From the NCBI GenBank assembly GCA_027943245.1, contig JANDJZ010000095.1, positions 1 through 64,000 on the forward strand: a stretch of 64,000 nt of DNA, read 5' to 3'. Below, piece after piece: positions 47,246 through 59,107 of this stretch. Origin of the DNA: Acanthamoeba sp. SK_2022b (lineage: Eukaryota > Discosea > Longamoebia > Acanthamoebidae). Below the pieces are notes generated by a model, which made no database searches, was not told the origin of the DNA, and saw only the letters and a program-made list of their open reading frames with translations. Position 1 is the first letter of the stretch. Each line of letters opens with the position of its first letter. The position numbers and the translations under genes are program-made.

Positions 47246-48765
47246 ATCGAAGCCGCAGGTTTAGCATATACAACCTTTTTCTTCCATCCTCCTTGCAAAC
47301 CCTCCTTTCCTTAATTATTCATGCATCTGCAGCAGTTGTTGCGGGAGGAAGCGCCTTGGCGGCTTCTCTTTACTACTACGTATGGGGTCGCACCCCCTCC
47401 GTACGTCCTGCCTCTTCTTTCACGTTCCTCTTTCGGAGGCCTTGCCCACATCTCGCGTCATCGATGCAGGCGCCCCAGTTTGGAGTACCGCTGGAGGCTG
47501 TGGAGAAGGCCGACTCGGGGCTGCCCATTGCCGTGGACATGGTCCTGCGATCGCTGAGGCAAGAAGGTAATACTATTCCCCACCGCGCGAGCTCCTGAAC
47601 GTGCGTCGATGTATGTGTGGCCAAGCGATGCGTGGGCATCGCCCTATTGCACACGCTAACGCGCAGTCGCGCGTATCGCAGGCATACGCGAGCTGGGCAT
47701 ATTCAGGCAGTCCGGCAGTCGCAAGGTGGTGCGTGAGCTCAAGGAGCGGTTCGATCAGGGTACACCCCCCCTCCCCCAATGAACCCTTTCGCTCTCCTTC
47801 CTTGGGCGGCACCCATACCTTTGGCTTGGCCGAACGCCTGACCCACGCAATCCAACACACGTGTTCGCCTCTGCAAAGGCGGCAGAGTGTCGTTGGACAA
47901 GGTGGATGCGCACTCGCGTGGCGATCTGCTCAAGGTACTTTAACAGGACACGCACTCGTCGAGATCACGCCACCCCGTGCACCTCTCCCGACAGCGCTAG
48001 ACACGTGCTAACCCTTGCCCTTCTTCCTTTTGCGCAGTACTTTCTACGAGAGCTGCCGGATCCCGTTTTCCCCTACAAGGTGTTCAACTTGTGTATGGAC
48101 GTCGAAAGTACGCAACACCACACATCACGCACACACGCGCGCGCGCAAGCCCCTGCCTTCCTCCTGGCGCTCGCGTGTCTGTCCTGTTCTCTAAACGCCT
48201 ACGCGCGTGCGTCGTGGTGTGAGACAGAGCGATACAGGACCGACCAGGACACGCAACGCTGGGTCTCGTCCACCAAGTGCATCATCGCTGACCTACCGTC
48301 TGCGCACAAAGTCCTGCTTCGCGAGCTGTGCTATTTCCTCGCCGAGGTACGTAGCCGCGGCCCCGAACTCGTCTCTGCCTTTTTCGAACAACTCTCACCT
48401 TAATTCCACGGTGCAACAACGCTCACGCATGGCAGGTGGCCCAGCACGCCGAGGTCAACGCCATGGGCGTTACGAATCTGGCGACCTGCTTTGGGCCCAA
48501 CCTGCTTACCACCAAGGACAACGCCTCGCTGCAGGAGCTGCTCGACCTCACGCCGCTCGTCACTCGCTTCATACTCAAATGCATCGACAACCGCGAGCAG
48601 TTGTTTGAGGAACAGCCGCCGCTGCGCGAGGAGCAGCAGGAGGACGGCCACCAAACCCCCGCTTCAGTCGACCACGCGACACAGGCCGAGAGCCCGACGC
48701 TCGGGACGGCGGAGAAAGACGGCGAAGGGGGAGTGACGGGCGAAGGCGACGGCGCCGAGAGGTAA
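47244..48765 (+). CDS. RhoGAP-domain protein with N-terminal hydrophobic segment
   Basis: A tiny first exon (ATG at 47244, MIEAA) joins in phase to AVVAGGSALAASLYYYVWGR, a possible membrane anchor. The RhoGAP domain follows: FGVPLEAVEKADSGLPIAVD, GIRELGIFRQSGSRKVVREL (arginine finger in IFRQSGS), DLLKYFLRELPDPVFPY, LLRELCYFLAEV and NAMGVTNLATCFGPNLL. The C-terminus is acidic and Glu/Gln/Thr-rich and ends EGDGAER. It would act as a Rho-family GTPase inactivator, perhaps at a membrane. The internal Met upstream of QAPQFG is an alternative start without the hydrophobic segment. Confidence 0.85.
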
Positions 48766-49158
48766 CGTTGACCACAGCCCACCTTCCGGTGCCACGCACC
48801 TCACCTCACCCGCAACTCGCTATTGTGGAGGGGGGAGCTCAAAACTGTTACTCATTAACTCTGTAAATACAAAAGAACTATTGAGATTTTCTCTTATTTG
48901 CGCACGTTGCCTTTTCGAGAACAACGTAAATGCGACAGGTCATAATCTGTATTAGATAGGCAAAACCTAAGATGGAGCCAGGGACCTTACAAGCAGACGA
49001 CCCCCAGCAAAAGGTAAGTACCACTTTACCTTTTACGCAGTCACGAGGCATCCACAGACCAATGAGGGGCTAGCCCTCTGCGGTGAACCACGGAGAAGCT
49101 GCAGCGGGGCTAGTATACTTCCTTGACCTCAAACAGTAGACAACCACAAGCACATAAC
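48766..49158 (+). other. Intergenic with one exon-like segment
   Basis: At 48972 MEPGTLQADDPQQK runs into a perfect GTAAGT donor (about 49014), but no convincing partner exon follows before the next gene. It may be an upstream exon or chance. Confidence 0.35.
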
Positions 49159-52100
49159 ATGAGGCTAGTCGCCTCCGCTTTGTTCGCCCTGGCGTTCGTC
49201 TTCACGCTTACGCTTGGGCACTCAGCTGACCTCTCCGGGGTCTACATGGTTTATGCTTCGCACGCCAATCCCGTTCGTACACCTTTCGCTAAAGCCTCGA
49301 GAGCTGGTTCTCTTGAGGCTTCAGTGGTCTCAAACTCACCGTCTCTTGGCACCAACTACAGGTGGGCTACTACGCCGGAAGGCCAGTCGACCAAGTCACC
49401 GCGGGCGTGCTTCGTACGAGAGATGTAACAGTGACTCCTTCACCACCAAGCACTCCCTCGCCGTCTGGGGTGACAGATTTAAACTCAAAGACTCCCAGCG
49501 CTTCACCAAGCACGACTTCTCAGACGCAGTCCCCCAGCTCACCATCGGGGACGGCCAGTCCGTCTGCTAGCGCGTCGCTGACAAGATCGCCTTCAAATAC
49601 AGCGAGTCCTGCGGCCGGCACCACGTCACCGACCAAATTACCTGAGTCCCCTTCGCCGTCAAGTACTGCCAGCTCTACGGCCACCGCGTCAAGGACAGCC
49701 AGCCCATCTGTGGCAAGCGCATCCCCCACAATCTCGGCTAGCCGAACGCCAGAGGCAGTTTCGCCGTCAAGCACAGGTAGTCCGACTTCCACTGCGTCCC
49801 CGTCAAGAACAGCCAGCCCTACGGCCACCTCGTCGCCGTCAAGAACAGCCAGCCCTACCGCCGGCACTTCATCACCCACGAGATCTCCTGATGCAGTTTC
49901 ACCGTCTAGTGCAGCCAGCCCTACGGCCACCGCGTCGCCATCAAGATCATTCACTCCGACCGCCACAGCGTCACCCTCTAGATTGCCTGAGTCTCCTTCG
50001 ACCTCAAGTACGGTTAGTCCGTCGGCGTCGAGGACATCCAGTCCGACGGCCACCAACGCATCACCCGCGAGATCTCCTGATGCCGCCTCGCCATCAAACA
50101 CTGCCAGCCCCACCGCAGCCACCGCATCGCCATCAAGGACAACCAGCCCAACTGCATCGGCGACAAGATCGCCGTCAGGTACAGTCAGCCCAGTGGCAGC
50201 CACCGCGTCACCGACAAGATCGCCGGATGCCGCTTTGCCATCAAGCACTGCTTCCCCGACGGCCACTACATCCCCCGCGAAGTCGCCAGATGCCGCGTCA
50301 CCATCAAATACACCCTCCCCCACAGCGTCACCTACGAGATCGCCTGAAGCACCTTCGCCGTCCAGAACAGCCAGTCCGACAGCTGCCGTCGCATCACCAT
50401 CAGGTTCAGCCAGCCCTTCTGCTGGCACGGCGTCGCCCACGAGATCGCCAGAGGCGGTTTCGCCCTCGACAACGGCCTCGCCGTCAGGTACAGCCAGCCC
50501 ATCGCCGAGTACAACCAGTTCACCTGCCAGCACGGCTTCGCCTACGAGATCGCCTGAGGCTCCTTCGCCGTCAAGCACAGCCAGCCCAAACGCCGCCACC
50601 GCGTCGCCGTCGAGGACAACCAGTCCGACGGCATCGCCGACGACATCGCCATCGGGTACAGTCAGTCCGACGAGATCGCCAGAGGCAGTTTCGCCTTCTA
50701 CAACGGCCAGCCCGAACGCCGCCACCGCATCGCCATCGAGGACAACCAGCCCGACGGCATCGTTGACGACATCGCCATCAGGTACAGTCAGCCCTACGAC
50801 CGCCACTGCGTCACCAACGAGATCGCCAGAGGCTGTGTCGCCTTCTACAACGGCCTCGCCGTCAGTTACAGCCAGCCCTTCTGTCGCCACTGCATCGCCG
50901 TCGAGATCGCCCGATGCCGCTTCACCTTCCATAACCGCCAGTCCGACGGCCACCACTGCATCGCCGTCGAGATCGCCAGATGCAGTTTCAACGTCAGGTA
51001 CGGCTAGCCCTACTGCCACCACCGTGTCGCCGACGAGATCGCCAGAGGCAGTTTCGCCTTCTACAACGGCCAGCCCGCCCACCGCCAATGCGTCGCCGTC
51101 AAGTACAGCAAGTCCGACGGCCGCCACAGCGTCACCGACGAGATCTCCAGAGCCCTCAAAAACAGTCAGCCCAACCTCCACCGCATCGCCGACAAGTACA
51201 GCGAGCCCGAATGCCGGCTCTGCATCGCCTTCGCTGTCGGGTATAGCCAGTCCGACGGCGTCGCCATCGAGAACAGCCAGCGCAACGGCCGGCTCCGCGT
51301 CACCCACGAGGTCGCCTGAGGTAGTTTCGCCGTTGGGCACAGCTAGTCCTACCTCTGCCACCGCATCGCCGTCAAATACAGCCAGTCCAACACCCGCCGC
51401 TGCGTCGCCGTCAAGTACAGCAAGTCCAACGGCCGCCACAGCGTCGCCAACGAGATTGCCAGAGCCCTCGAAAACAGTCAGCCCAACCTCCACCGCATCG
51501 CCGACCAGTTCAGCGAGCCCGAATGCCGGCTCTGCATCGCCCACGAGATCGCCCGAGGTCGTTTCGCCGTCAAGCACAGTCAGCCTGACACCCGCCGCTG
51601 CGTCACCGTCAAGTACAGCAAGTCCGACGGCCGCCACAGCGTCGCCGACGAGATCGCCAGAGCCCTCGAAAACAGTCAGCCCTACTGCCACCGCATCGCC
51701 GACCAGTTCAGCAACCCTGACTGCCGGTTCCACGTCACCCACAAGATCGCCCGAGGTCGTTTCGCCGTCAAGCACTGCCAGCCCGACACCCGCCGCTGCG
51801 TCACCGTCAAGCAAAGCAAGTCCTACAGCCGCCACAGCGTCGCCGACGAGATCGCCAGAGCCCTCGAAAACAGTCAGCCCGACAGCGACCCTGAATGCCG
51901 GTTCCACATCGCCCACAAGATCGCCCAAGGTCATTTCGCCGTCAAGCACTGCCAGCCCAACACCCGCCGCAGCATCACCGTCAAGTACAGCAAGTCCGAC
52001 GGCTGCCACGGCGTCACCGACAAGATCGCCAGAGCCCTCAAAAACAGCCAGCCTGACCACCACCGCATCGCCGACAAGTTCAGCGACCCCAAATGCCGGC

Positions 52101-54286
52101 TCTGCATTGCCCACGAGATCGCCTGAGCTCGTTTCGCCGTCAAGCACAGCAAGTCCGACGGCCGCCGCAGCATCGCCGTCAAGCACAGCAAGTCCGACGG
52201 TCGCCACAGCGTCGCCAACGAGATCGCCAGAGCCCTCGAAAACAGTCAGCCCGACCGCCACCGCATCGCCGACAAGTTCAGCGACCCCCAATTCCGGCTC
52301 CGCGTTGCCCACAAGATCGCCTGAGGTCGTTTCGCCGTCAAGCACAGCAAGTCCAATGGCCGCCACAGCGTCGCCAACGAGATCGCCAGAGCCCTCAAAA
52401 ACAGCCAGCCCTACTGCCACCGCATCGCCGACAAGTTCAGCGACCCCAAATGCTGGCTCCACGTCGCCTACGAGATCTCCAGAGGCAGTTTCGCCTTCAC
52501 CAACAGCCACTCCATCGGCTGCCACCGCATCGCCGATGAGATCGCCAGACGCAGTTTCTCCATCAACGACTGCCAGCCCCACGGCAGGCTCCGCGTCACC
52601 AACGAGATCGCCTGACGCAGTTTCGCCGTCAGGTACAGCCAGTCCATCAGCTGCCACCGCATCACCGACGAGATCGCCAGAGGCAGTTTCGCCTTCAACA
52701 ACGGCCAGTCCAAACGCCGCCACCACGTCGCCGTCGAGTACAACCAGTCCAACGGCATCGCCGACGACATCGCCATCGGGTACAGTCAGCCCAACGACCG
52801 CCACCGCGTCACCGACGAGATCGCCAGAGGCAGTTTTGCCTTCTACAACGGCCAGCCTGAACGCCGCCACCGCGTCGCCATCGAGTACAACCAGCCCGAC
52901 GGCTTCGCCGACGACATCGCCATCAGGTACAGTCAGCCCTACGACCGCCACCGCATCACCGACCAGATCACCAGAGGCAGTTTCGCCATCAAAGACAGCC
53001 AGCCCAACGCCCAGCACCGCGCCGACCACAAGAAGTCCAGAGGCGGTTTCGCCTTCGGGTTTATTTAGTACGTCGCCGTCAAGTACAGCCAGCGCATCAG
53101 CCGTCACTGCGTCACCGACCGGATCAGCTCCGTCAGGTACAGTAAGTCCATCTTCCATTACCGCGTCAACCCAGGCCGTTTCGCCGTCTGTTACTGTCAG
53201 CCCCAGTGCTGTTACCGCATCGCCCACGAGGTCGCCAGATGCCCCTTCAACATCAAGGACACCGAGCCCTTCGCCTACTCCGACTCCCACCAGTTCACCT
53301 AGCGTTAGCCCCAGCCCACAGCTTACCTACCACGGCGGTCCTCTCCTGTTGAACACTCCCACGGTCTACACCATCTTCTACGGCAACTTCTCTTCCACTA
53401 CCAAGACCGTCATCAATACTTTCATTGGTACCTCCTCCACCCACTGCGAATCTTTATCTGTAGTCTTTTCTAAAGTTTCTACTAACACGTTGCTAACTTC
53501 TTTGATGTGATGCGATGGTGCGCAATAGGCGATCTCGACAACAGCACCTGGTACGGCATCAATCGAGGCTATACCGACGCCAATGGTGCCAGCGTTTCGG
53601 GCAGACTCTCGTTCGGAGGTTCCTTCAACGATAACTACTCACAAGGACAAAACCTGACGGCAAGTGACGCCACTATTCGCGCCGCACTCAACACCGCCTT
53701 CACCTCTGCAGCTTTCCCCGTGGTGGATAATGCGATCTACTTCTTGTTGACGGCCGCCGATGTCCTCATGTCCACCCGAGCGTGCGGCTTCCACACGTAC
53801 CTCACCAACTTCACCGACTCCTCGTCCAACGCCGTCAAGGTAAAGGTGGCATGGGTGGGCCACCCGGATCGGCAAATCAGCGATTCTGTTCCTGTAGAGG
53901 CAAACTCTCGTAACTGCAGCGCCTTCGGCACGGGCGAGACCACACCCAATGGAGACTCCGCTGCCGACGCCATGGTACGGCCCCTGGAGCTTTGTTGTTG
54001 GCGTTAGTGTTTCGGACAGTGGCACTTATGCTCACCCTCAATCCTCTTTAAACAGGTGAATGTTCTGGCTGTTAACGTGGCCAAGATAGTAACCGACCCG
54101 CTCTTCACAGGCTGGAATGATGCTCACGGTCACGAGAACGCCGACCTGTGCGCGTGGCGCTTTGGCGATACGAGCCTCACGGCGACCAACGGGGCGAGGG
54201 CCAACGTGCAGCTCAATGGGCGCTACTACCTGCTCCAGCAGAACTGGCGCAACACCGCCACCGGCGGCTGCACTCTCTCCCCTTGA
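49159..54286 (+). CDS. Secreted EXORDIUM-like protein with giant Ser/Thr/Pro stalk
   Basis: The start at 49159 gives a signal peptide (MRLVASALFALAFVFTLTLG). Exon 1 joins to VGYYAGRPVDQVTAGVL; then about 1,280 residues of SPTRSPEAVSPS-type repeats run to about 53300. The globular C-terminus is the phosphate-induced/EXORDIUM fold: LTYHGGPLLLNTPTVYTIFY, GNFSSTTKTVINTF, then DLDNSTWYGINRGYTDANG, FPVVDNAIYFLLTAADVL, CGFHTYLTNF, KVAWVGHPD and ENADLCAWRFGDTSL, ending NTATGGCTLSP. Four exons are clear. Plant EXORDIUM proteins are apoplastic and linked to cell-wall growth. A cyst-wall or surface role is inferred. The stalk should be heavily O-glycosylated. Confidence 0.85.
49430..53300 (+). repeat. 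Tandem coding repeat, Ser/Thr/Pro/Ala stalk
   Basis: Imperfect repeats of varying length (units such as TASPTRSPEAVSPS and SPTATASPTSSATPNAGS) lie in one uninterrupted exon. Codons are mostly TCG/TCA, CCG/CCA/CCC and ACG/ACA. Larger blocks also repeat (for example the EPSKTVSPT blocks near 51140-52430), showing growth by unequal exchange. The antisense strand also stays open for over 1,200 codons as a by-product. Confidence 0.95.
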
Positions 54287-54628
54287 CCATGCCCAACCTC
54301 GCGCCCCCTGACCGTGCGGCACCGCGATACCAACCTGGATAGGCCCTCAGCATCTGATAGCAGACGAAGATGACCTTTTTTGGTGGTTATTCAAGTTCGC
54401 GAACAGGTCACTTGTACAGCTAGGGTGCCCTATCCAAGGAACACAAGCCCATAAATGAACTCTTAAACCTTAAAAGGTTCTGAAGTCACGAAAAGAGTCG
54501 GCCATAGGCAAGATATGGATGACTAGGCTAACAGGGTTCCTGCGGATTGTGAGAACGCCCACGCTGCCCATACGCCCGCAGTATTGCTCTAAGGTGGCTG
54601 GCGCTCGGCAGTGCCCGCAAGGTCACAG

Positions 54629-54634
54629 TATAAA
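54629..54634 (+). promoter_or_regulatory. TATA box of second EXORDIUM-like gene
   Basis: TATAAAG lies 72 bases upstream of the ATG at 54701, with a short leader between, as expected for a TATA-driven protist promoter. Confidence 0.6.
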
Positions 54635-54700
54635 GGAGAGCCTGCACTCTTGCACTCTTTCTTTTGCAAACTACTTCTCCAACTGCACACAGCCACGAAC

Positions 54701-56083
54701 ATGACCCTAGCCGCGGCTCTCATCTCGGCCTTCCTCTTCACTCTTTTGGGGGGTAGCAGCATTCATGCTGAGAATTCTGCTTCGCTTTCTGGCGTCTACA
54801 TAATCCCAGCTCGGCACTCCAACCCCGTACATCCCTGATCTTCCTCCACCTTGCTATGCCAGAAACGCTGACCATCTACTGCCATGTGTTTAGGTGGGCT
54901 ACCTTGCTGAGAGATCCGACGAAGACGTACTTGCCTCCCTTAACCTCAGGGTTGCAGGCCCTGCTCCGCCGCCAGGTGACAGGGCAGACAGACCGAGTGC
55001 ACCCTCTCCGCAGACAGCTACGCCCACCACAAGCCCCAAAACTTCGCATGCTACCGAAACACACACCTCTACACCTGGCCGATCGCCGGCTGCTGCTTCG
55101 CCTAGCGCCAGTGCTCCGCCGACCGGGCAGCCCAGCAGGTCACCCAACCCTTCTCCAGTCTCTAGCCCACAGCTTACCTACCACGGCGGTCCTCTCCTGT
55201 TGAACACTCCCACGGTCTACACCATCTTCTACGGCAACTTCTCCTCCACCACCAAGACCGTCATCAACACATTCATTGGTACCCTTCCCACCTCCACCCA
55301 TGCGTGTGGTCTCATTGTAGTTGTTGACCTTTGATGTGATGCGATGGTGCGTAACAGGCGATCTCGACAACAGCTCCTGGTACAACATCAACCAAGGCTA
55401 CACCGACGCCAACGGTGATGGCGTTTCGGGCAGACTCTCATTCGGAGGCTCCTTCGACAACCACCGAAACCTGACCGTCAAAGACGCCATTGACGACGCC
55501 GCCCTCCGCGCCGTGCTAAATACCACCTTTGCCCAGTACGGGTGGCCCCAAGTGGTCGACAACGCGATCTTCATTGTGCTCACGGGTCCCGACTTCGTGC
55601 CGCCGGCCTCGGCGTGTAGTCTTCACACGTTCCTCCAGTTCACCACCCCGTCATTCAGCGCGAGCATAAAGGTAGTGTGGGTGGGCTACCCCAGTCCTGG
55701 AGGCGACGGCCCCAAGTGCAGTGCGTTCAGACCGAACGAGACCACGCCCAATGCCGATTTCGCCTCCGACTCCATGGTATCAGCTTAGACTTAAGGAGCT
55801 TATCGGGTGGAGCTCTATCGTTCGCGCTCACCACCGCGCCTTCTCTATCCAGGTGAACTTGGTGGCGGCGAACGTGGCCAAGACGGTGACCGATCCGCTC
55901 TTCACCGGCTGGAGCGACGCGCAGGGTCGCGAGAACGCCGACTTGTGCGCGTGGCGCTTTGGCGATACGAGCCTCACGGCGACCAACGGGGCGAGGGCCA
56001 ACGTGCAGCTCAATGGGCGCTACTACCTGCTCCAGCAGAACTGGCGCAACACCGCCACCGGCGGCTGCGCTCTCTCCCCCTGA
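54701..56083 (+). CDS. Secreted EXORDIUM-like protein, short-stalk paralogue
   Basis: The signal peptide is at the start (MTLAAALISAFLFTLLGG), followed by ASLSGVYIIPARHSNP. The intron position is identical to that of the upstream paralogue. Exon 2 begins VGYLAERSDEDVLASLNL and has only about 70 Pro/Ser/Thr-rich residues before LTYHGGPLLLNTPTVYTIFY. The domain continues DLDNSSWYNINQGYTDANGD, VVDNAIFIVLTGPDFVP, CSLHTFLQF, KVVWVGYPS and ENADLCAWRFGDTSL, ending NTATGGCALSP. Exon-intron structure is shared with its neighbour, so the two are tandem duplicates. Some blocks are nearly identical in DNA and others only about half identical in protein. It is probably secreted to the surface or wall; the function is inferred from the plant family. 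Confidence 0.85.
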
Positions 56084-56326
56084 CCACGCCCAACCACCAG
56101 ACCGCAGCAAGCAACGCCACATGTACAGGAAACAGCTGAGTAAGAGTAAAGCTTGATTAAGGGTGCAGTCTGGTCTTCTGCTGGAGAACCGTGGGGGCCG
56201 TGACTGCCATCACGATTTGAAGAATGTGCTGGTGCTGCATTGCGCAGAGAAGGAATGTAAACAATTAGGGCACAGCCAAATTGTGAGGATACAAAAAACT
56301 TCCTCTAATACAAGTTTTGCTTTTGT

Positions 56327-58779
56327 GTGACCCGGGTGGTGGTGTTTGTTGAGCTGCCGACAATGGAGAAGGAGAGAGCGGTTTTGCTGAACTTCCGTGT
56401 TCTTCAACCAGGAGAAGCAGTTCGTGGGCAACGAGAGAGGAGGACCAGAAAACATCAGTTAGAACGAGAGCAGGTGCAAAAAGAAAAACGGCAACAAGAA
56501 GAGGAGGAAGAATGAGAACGAGGCCATAAGGAGAGGCGGGAACAATGGGAGGCAATAGAACGTGCCTGCCGGTGTAGGAGCGTCTCCCCTACTCCTCGGC
56601 AACAAACTCGGAAGCAGGCTGCGGCAATGCCGAGGTATCGGTGGGCTTTGGTTGAGCTGAAGCAGTTCCGTAAGTTCGTGACAACACTGGCGTGCCTGCA
56701 CTGCCACAAGCAGAACCTGGGCTGTGAGAAGTGGAGCGAAAGGAATGGAGGCTTCAGCACTGACGTTCGGTGTGGTAGCCCACATTGCACGTTTGGCAAA
56801 CAGTTTTGTAGCACCTCACCGATCCAGTCCAACACGCAGCGAAAGGATGCTCCCACACGGCTGGCCTTGGCCTGGGGACTGAACGGTATCAGGTTTGAAC
56901 GACTCGAGTCAGTTTGGGGTCTTGCAGGCGGAGTCCCCCTCATCTCCCGTGATTGCTATGCGCAGCTCAACAAGAATTTGGTACACCCATCATTTCGAGC
57001 TTTGCTTCTTTTTTTGGTTCTAACTCTTGAGTTCAGCTTGCGCCTGCAATTACAGCAATTATGGATGTGTCTTGTGCGGAGGTGCTGGCAAGAATGAAAC
57101 GGCGGAAGCATTCCAATGTGGCTATTGATTCTACGTACTCTTCACGACATTGGCATGCCAACAAGATAACAACTGTGGCCATTGATGCTGACGCAGGTAA
57201 CTCACCATCCCCAAGCGCACACCTGAAGTACACTGCACTGAGCACTTACCTCCACACACCTGATTGCACATAGGCCCACGGGAAGGGATCATTGTAGCAC
57301 GCAACCATCTGCTAAAGGACACAGCCTCCGGAGCACCACAGCATCCACTACGGACTTACAAGGGAACGTCAAGCACAGCTGAGGGGGATGGCACAGATCG
57401 TGTGTTCACCTATCTCAAGGTAATGCCTATTCCCTCCTTTATGGACTCTTGCTGATGTCTTCATTGTGTAGGACGCGGGTGTCACCCTGTCATCAGTGGT
57501 GGCTGATGGCGACAGTGATGTCAGTTTACTTGCCAAGAAGCACTTCGGTGATGAGTTGAAGCTGAACCGTGACCCTGGCCATTATGTCAAGGGGCTCCAC
57601 AAGAATGTGCTCACTCTTGCCAAGGACCATGAGTCCCTACTACCGATTGCCCCACTGCTGAAGGCTCACTTCCTGATTGGTTTGCTCCCTCCTCAGCATT
57701 TGTTTTGCATGGTGGTAAAAGAGGTGGAGCACTACCAGCTAGGCAGGGCACAACACTGACAAGTGTTTCTCCTGTTTGCCTAGGTATAAAGGCACACAAG
57801 ACCAATGTTGAGGCCTTCAAAGAGCACGTGAAGGCCTTTATCCCGCACATCTCTGACCAAGACTATTCTCACGACAAGTGCCTCCACAAGAAGGGCAAAA
57901 ACACTACACTAAGGCTGGATCCAGCGAAGGACAAGGACGCCCTCACTGCACTTGAGGTAGGTTCACTACTTCCTCTGCTGAGTTACTGCATTCTCAGCTC
58001 ACCCCAATGTAGATCTTGATAGAGAGTTACCTTGATGACTGTCAGCGTTACACCCACGGCTACAGCACCATTCAGATTGAGTCCATCAATGCTTCAGCCC
58101 GCAAGCGTGTTGACAAGCAACGAAACTGGACAGTGATGTACACTGCACTGTTTGATGCTGGGCTGCTTGAGCGAAATGAAGGTGCTCCGTGGTTTTTGTT
58201 GTGTTGTGCCGTTGGACCATCACTTTTTCTGATTTTTCTATCTGTCCACTAGGCAAAGAAAGCAGCATAATCCTTGACACCTACAAACATATGGGACTCG
58301 AAGTCTCTTGTGAGGAGGAACAACGATGGCTGAAGATCTTGCTTGCTCGAAAGAAGCGTGATGATTACCATCAAACCATACAAGCCCAACTTCGGCGGAG
58401 ACAGTACAAGTCGCGTGCCCTCACTGTTACAGGTATTTGCTTCCTCTAAAGCGAGCAAACATTTCAGCTCACATTGCCATCACACAGCACAACGGCGGGC
58501 TGAAGCACAGCAGAGGCGGAAGGTCTTTTACAAAGCAGCCAAATCAACAGAGTCGATGGCCAAAGAGACAGAGCAAGGCATTCGTGCTGGTGCTGTTGGA
58601 ACGTGTACACATCCCCACCGCAAAGCGTTGCCGTTCGTGTTGTTGATGGATGAGTAATAGAGTGATGTTCAACAGTGACGGTGGAAAAGATAAAGGCGTA
58701 CCTGAAGAAACATGGGATTGCTCTTGGCAAGTCAAACCATCACGTGGTTCATCGAAATGTGCGCGTGAGAAGAAGTTGA
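56327..58779 (+). pseudogene. Transposase-like gene with introns and in-frame TGA
   Basis: Frame 1 opens at 56327 with a coiled coil (REQVQKEKRQQEEEEE), meets TGA at 56513-56515, and continues in the same frame: ERGHKERREQWEAIERACR. The core then reads LACLHCHKQNLGCEKW, RCGSPHCTFGKQFCS and LALAWGLNGIRFERLESVWG. Spliced segments give VAIDSTYSSRHWHANKITT, VTLSSVVADGDSDVSLLAKK with DPGHYVKGLHKNVLTL, and YSTIQIESINASARKRVDKQ. Asp in AIDST, Asp in VADGDSD and Glu in IESINAS would fit a DDE-type triad as in Mutator/MULE-like eukaryotic transposases. The last exon (VEKIKAYLKKHGIALGKSN) looks like a SAP DNA-binding helix pair. It could be a decayed element or a domesticated gene. No terminal inverted repeats were found by eye. 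Confidence 0.55.
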
Positions 58780-59107
58780 GAATGAACGGGATAAAGACAG
58801 AGAGGCTGGGAAATTGAGAGTTGAAAATGGGGAAGGTTCAATCATGTTCGTTTCTTTGTACAAATCTAGACGTTTGTTGCTGTGCAGGAGAATATGTTAC
58901 TTGATGTGTGTTGATAAAGGTCCAAACCTCATCGCAACAACAACAAAGCGGTGCGGTGTGTTTGTTGTCGCAGAGAAGAAGAGACGCGAAGTGGGTGCAA
59001 GAGGAGAGAAGCTGGAGTATGACGATGACGGTTGCCTGTGAAGCAAATTAAAAGAAAAGGGCAGCCAATGGCCGGTGACGTTGCCGGCACGGTCGCGGCG
59101 GGAGGCC
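58780..59107. other. Intergenic, nothing recognised
   Basis: A convergent spacer between the transposase-like gene and the ankyrin gene; only short chance frames are present. Confidence 0.5.

Noticed and set aside
49520..53290. Minus-strand ORF of over 1,200 codons
   Set aside because: It is the antisense of the SPT repeat. The repeat's codon pattern keeps the reverse strand free of stops, and it lacks introns, signal or domain.
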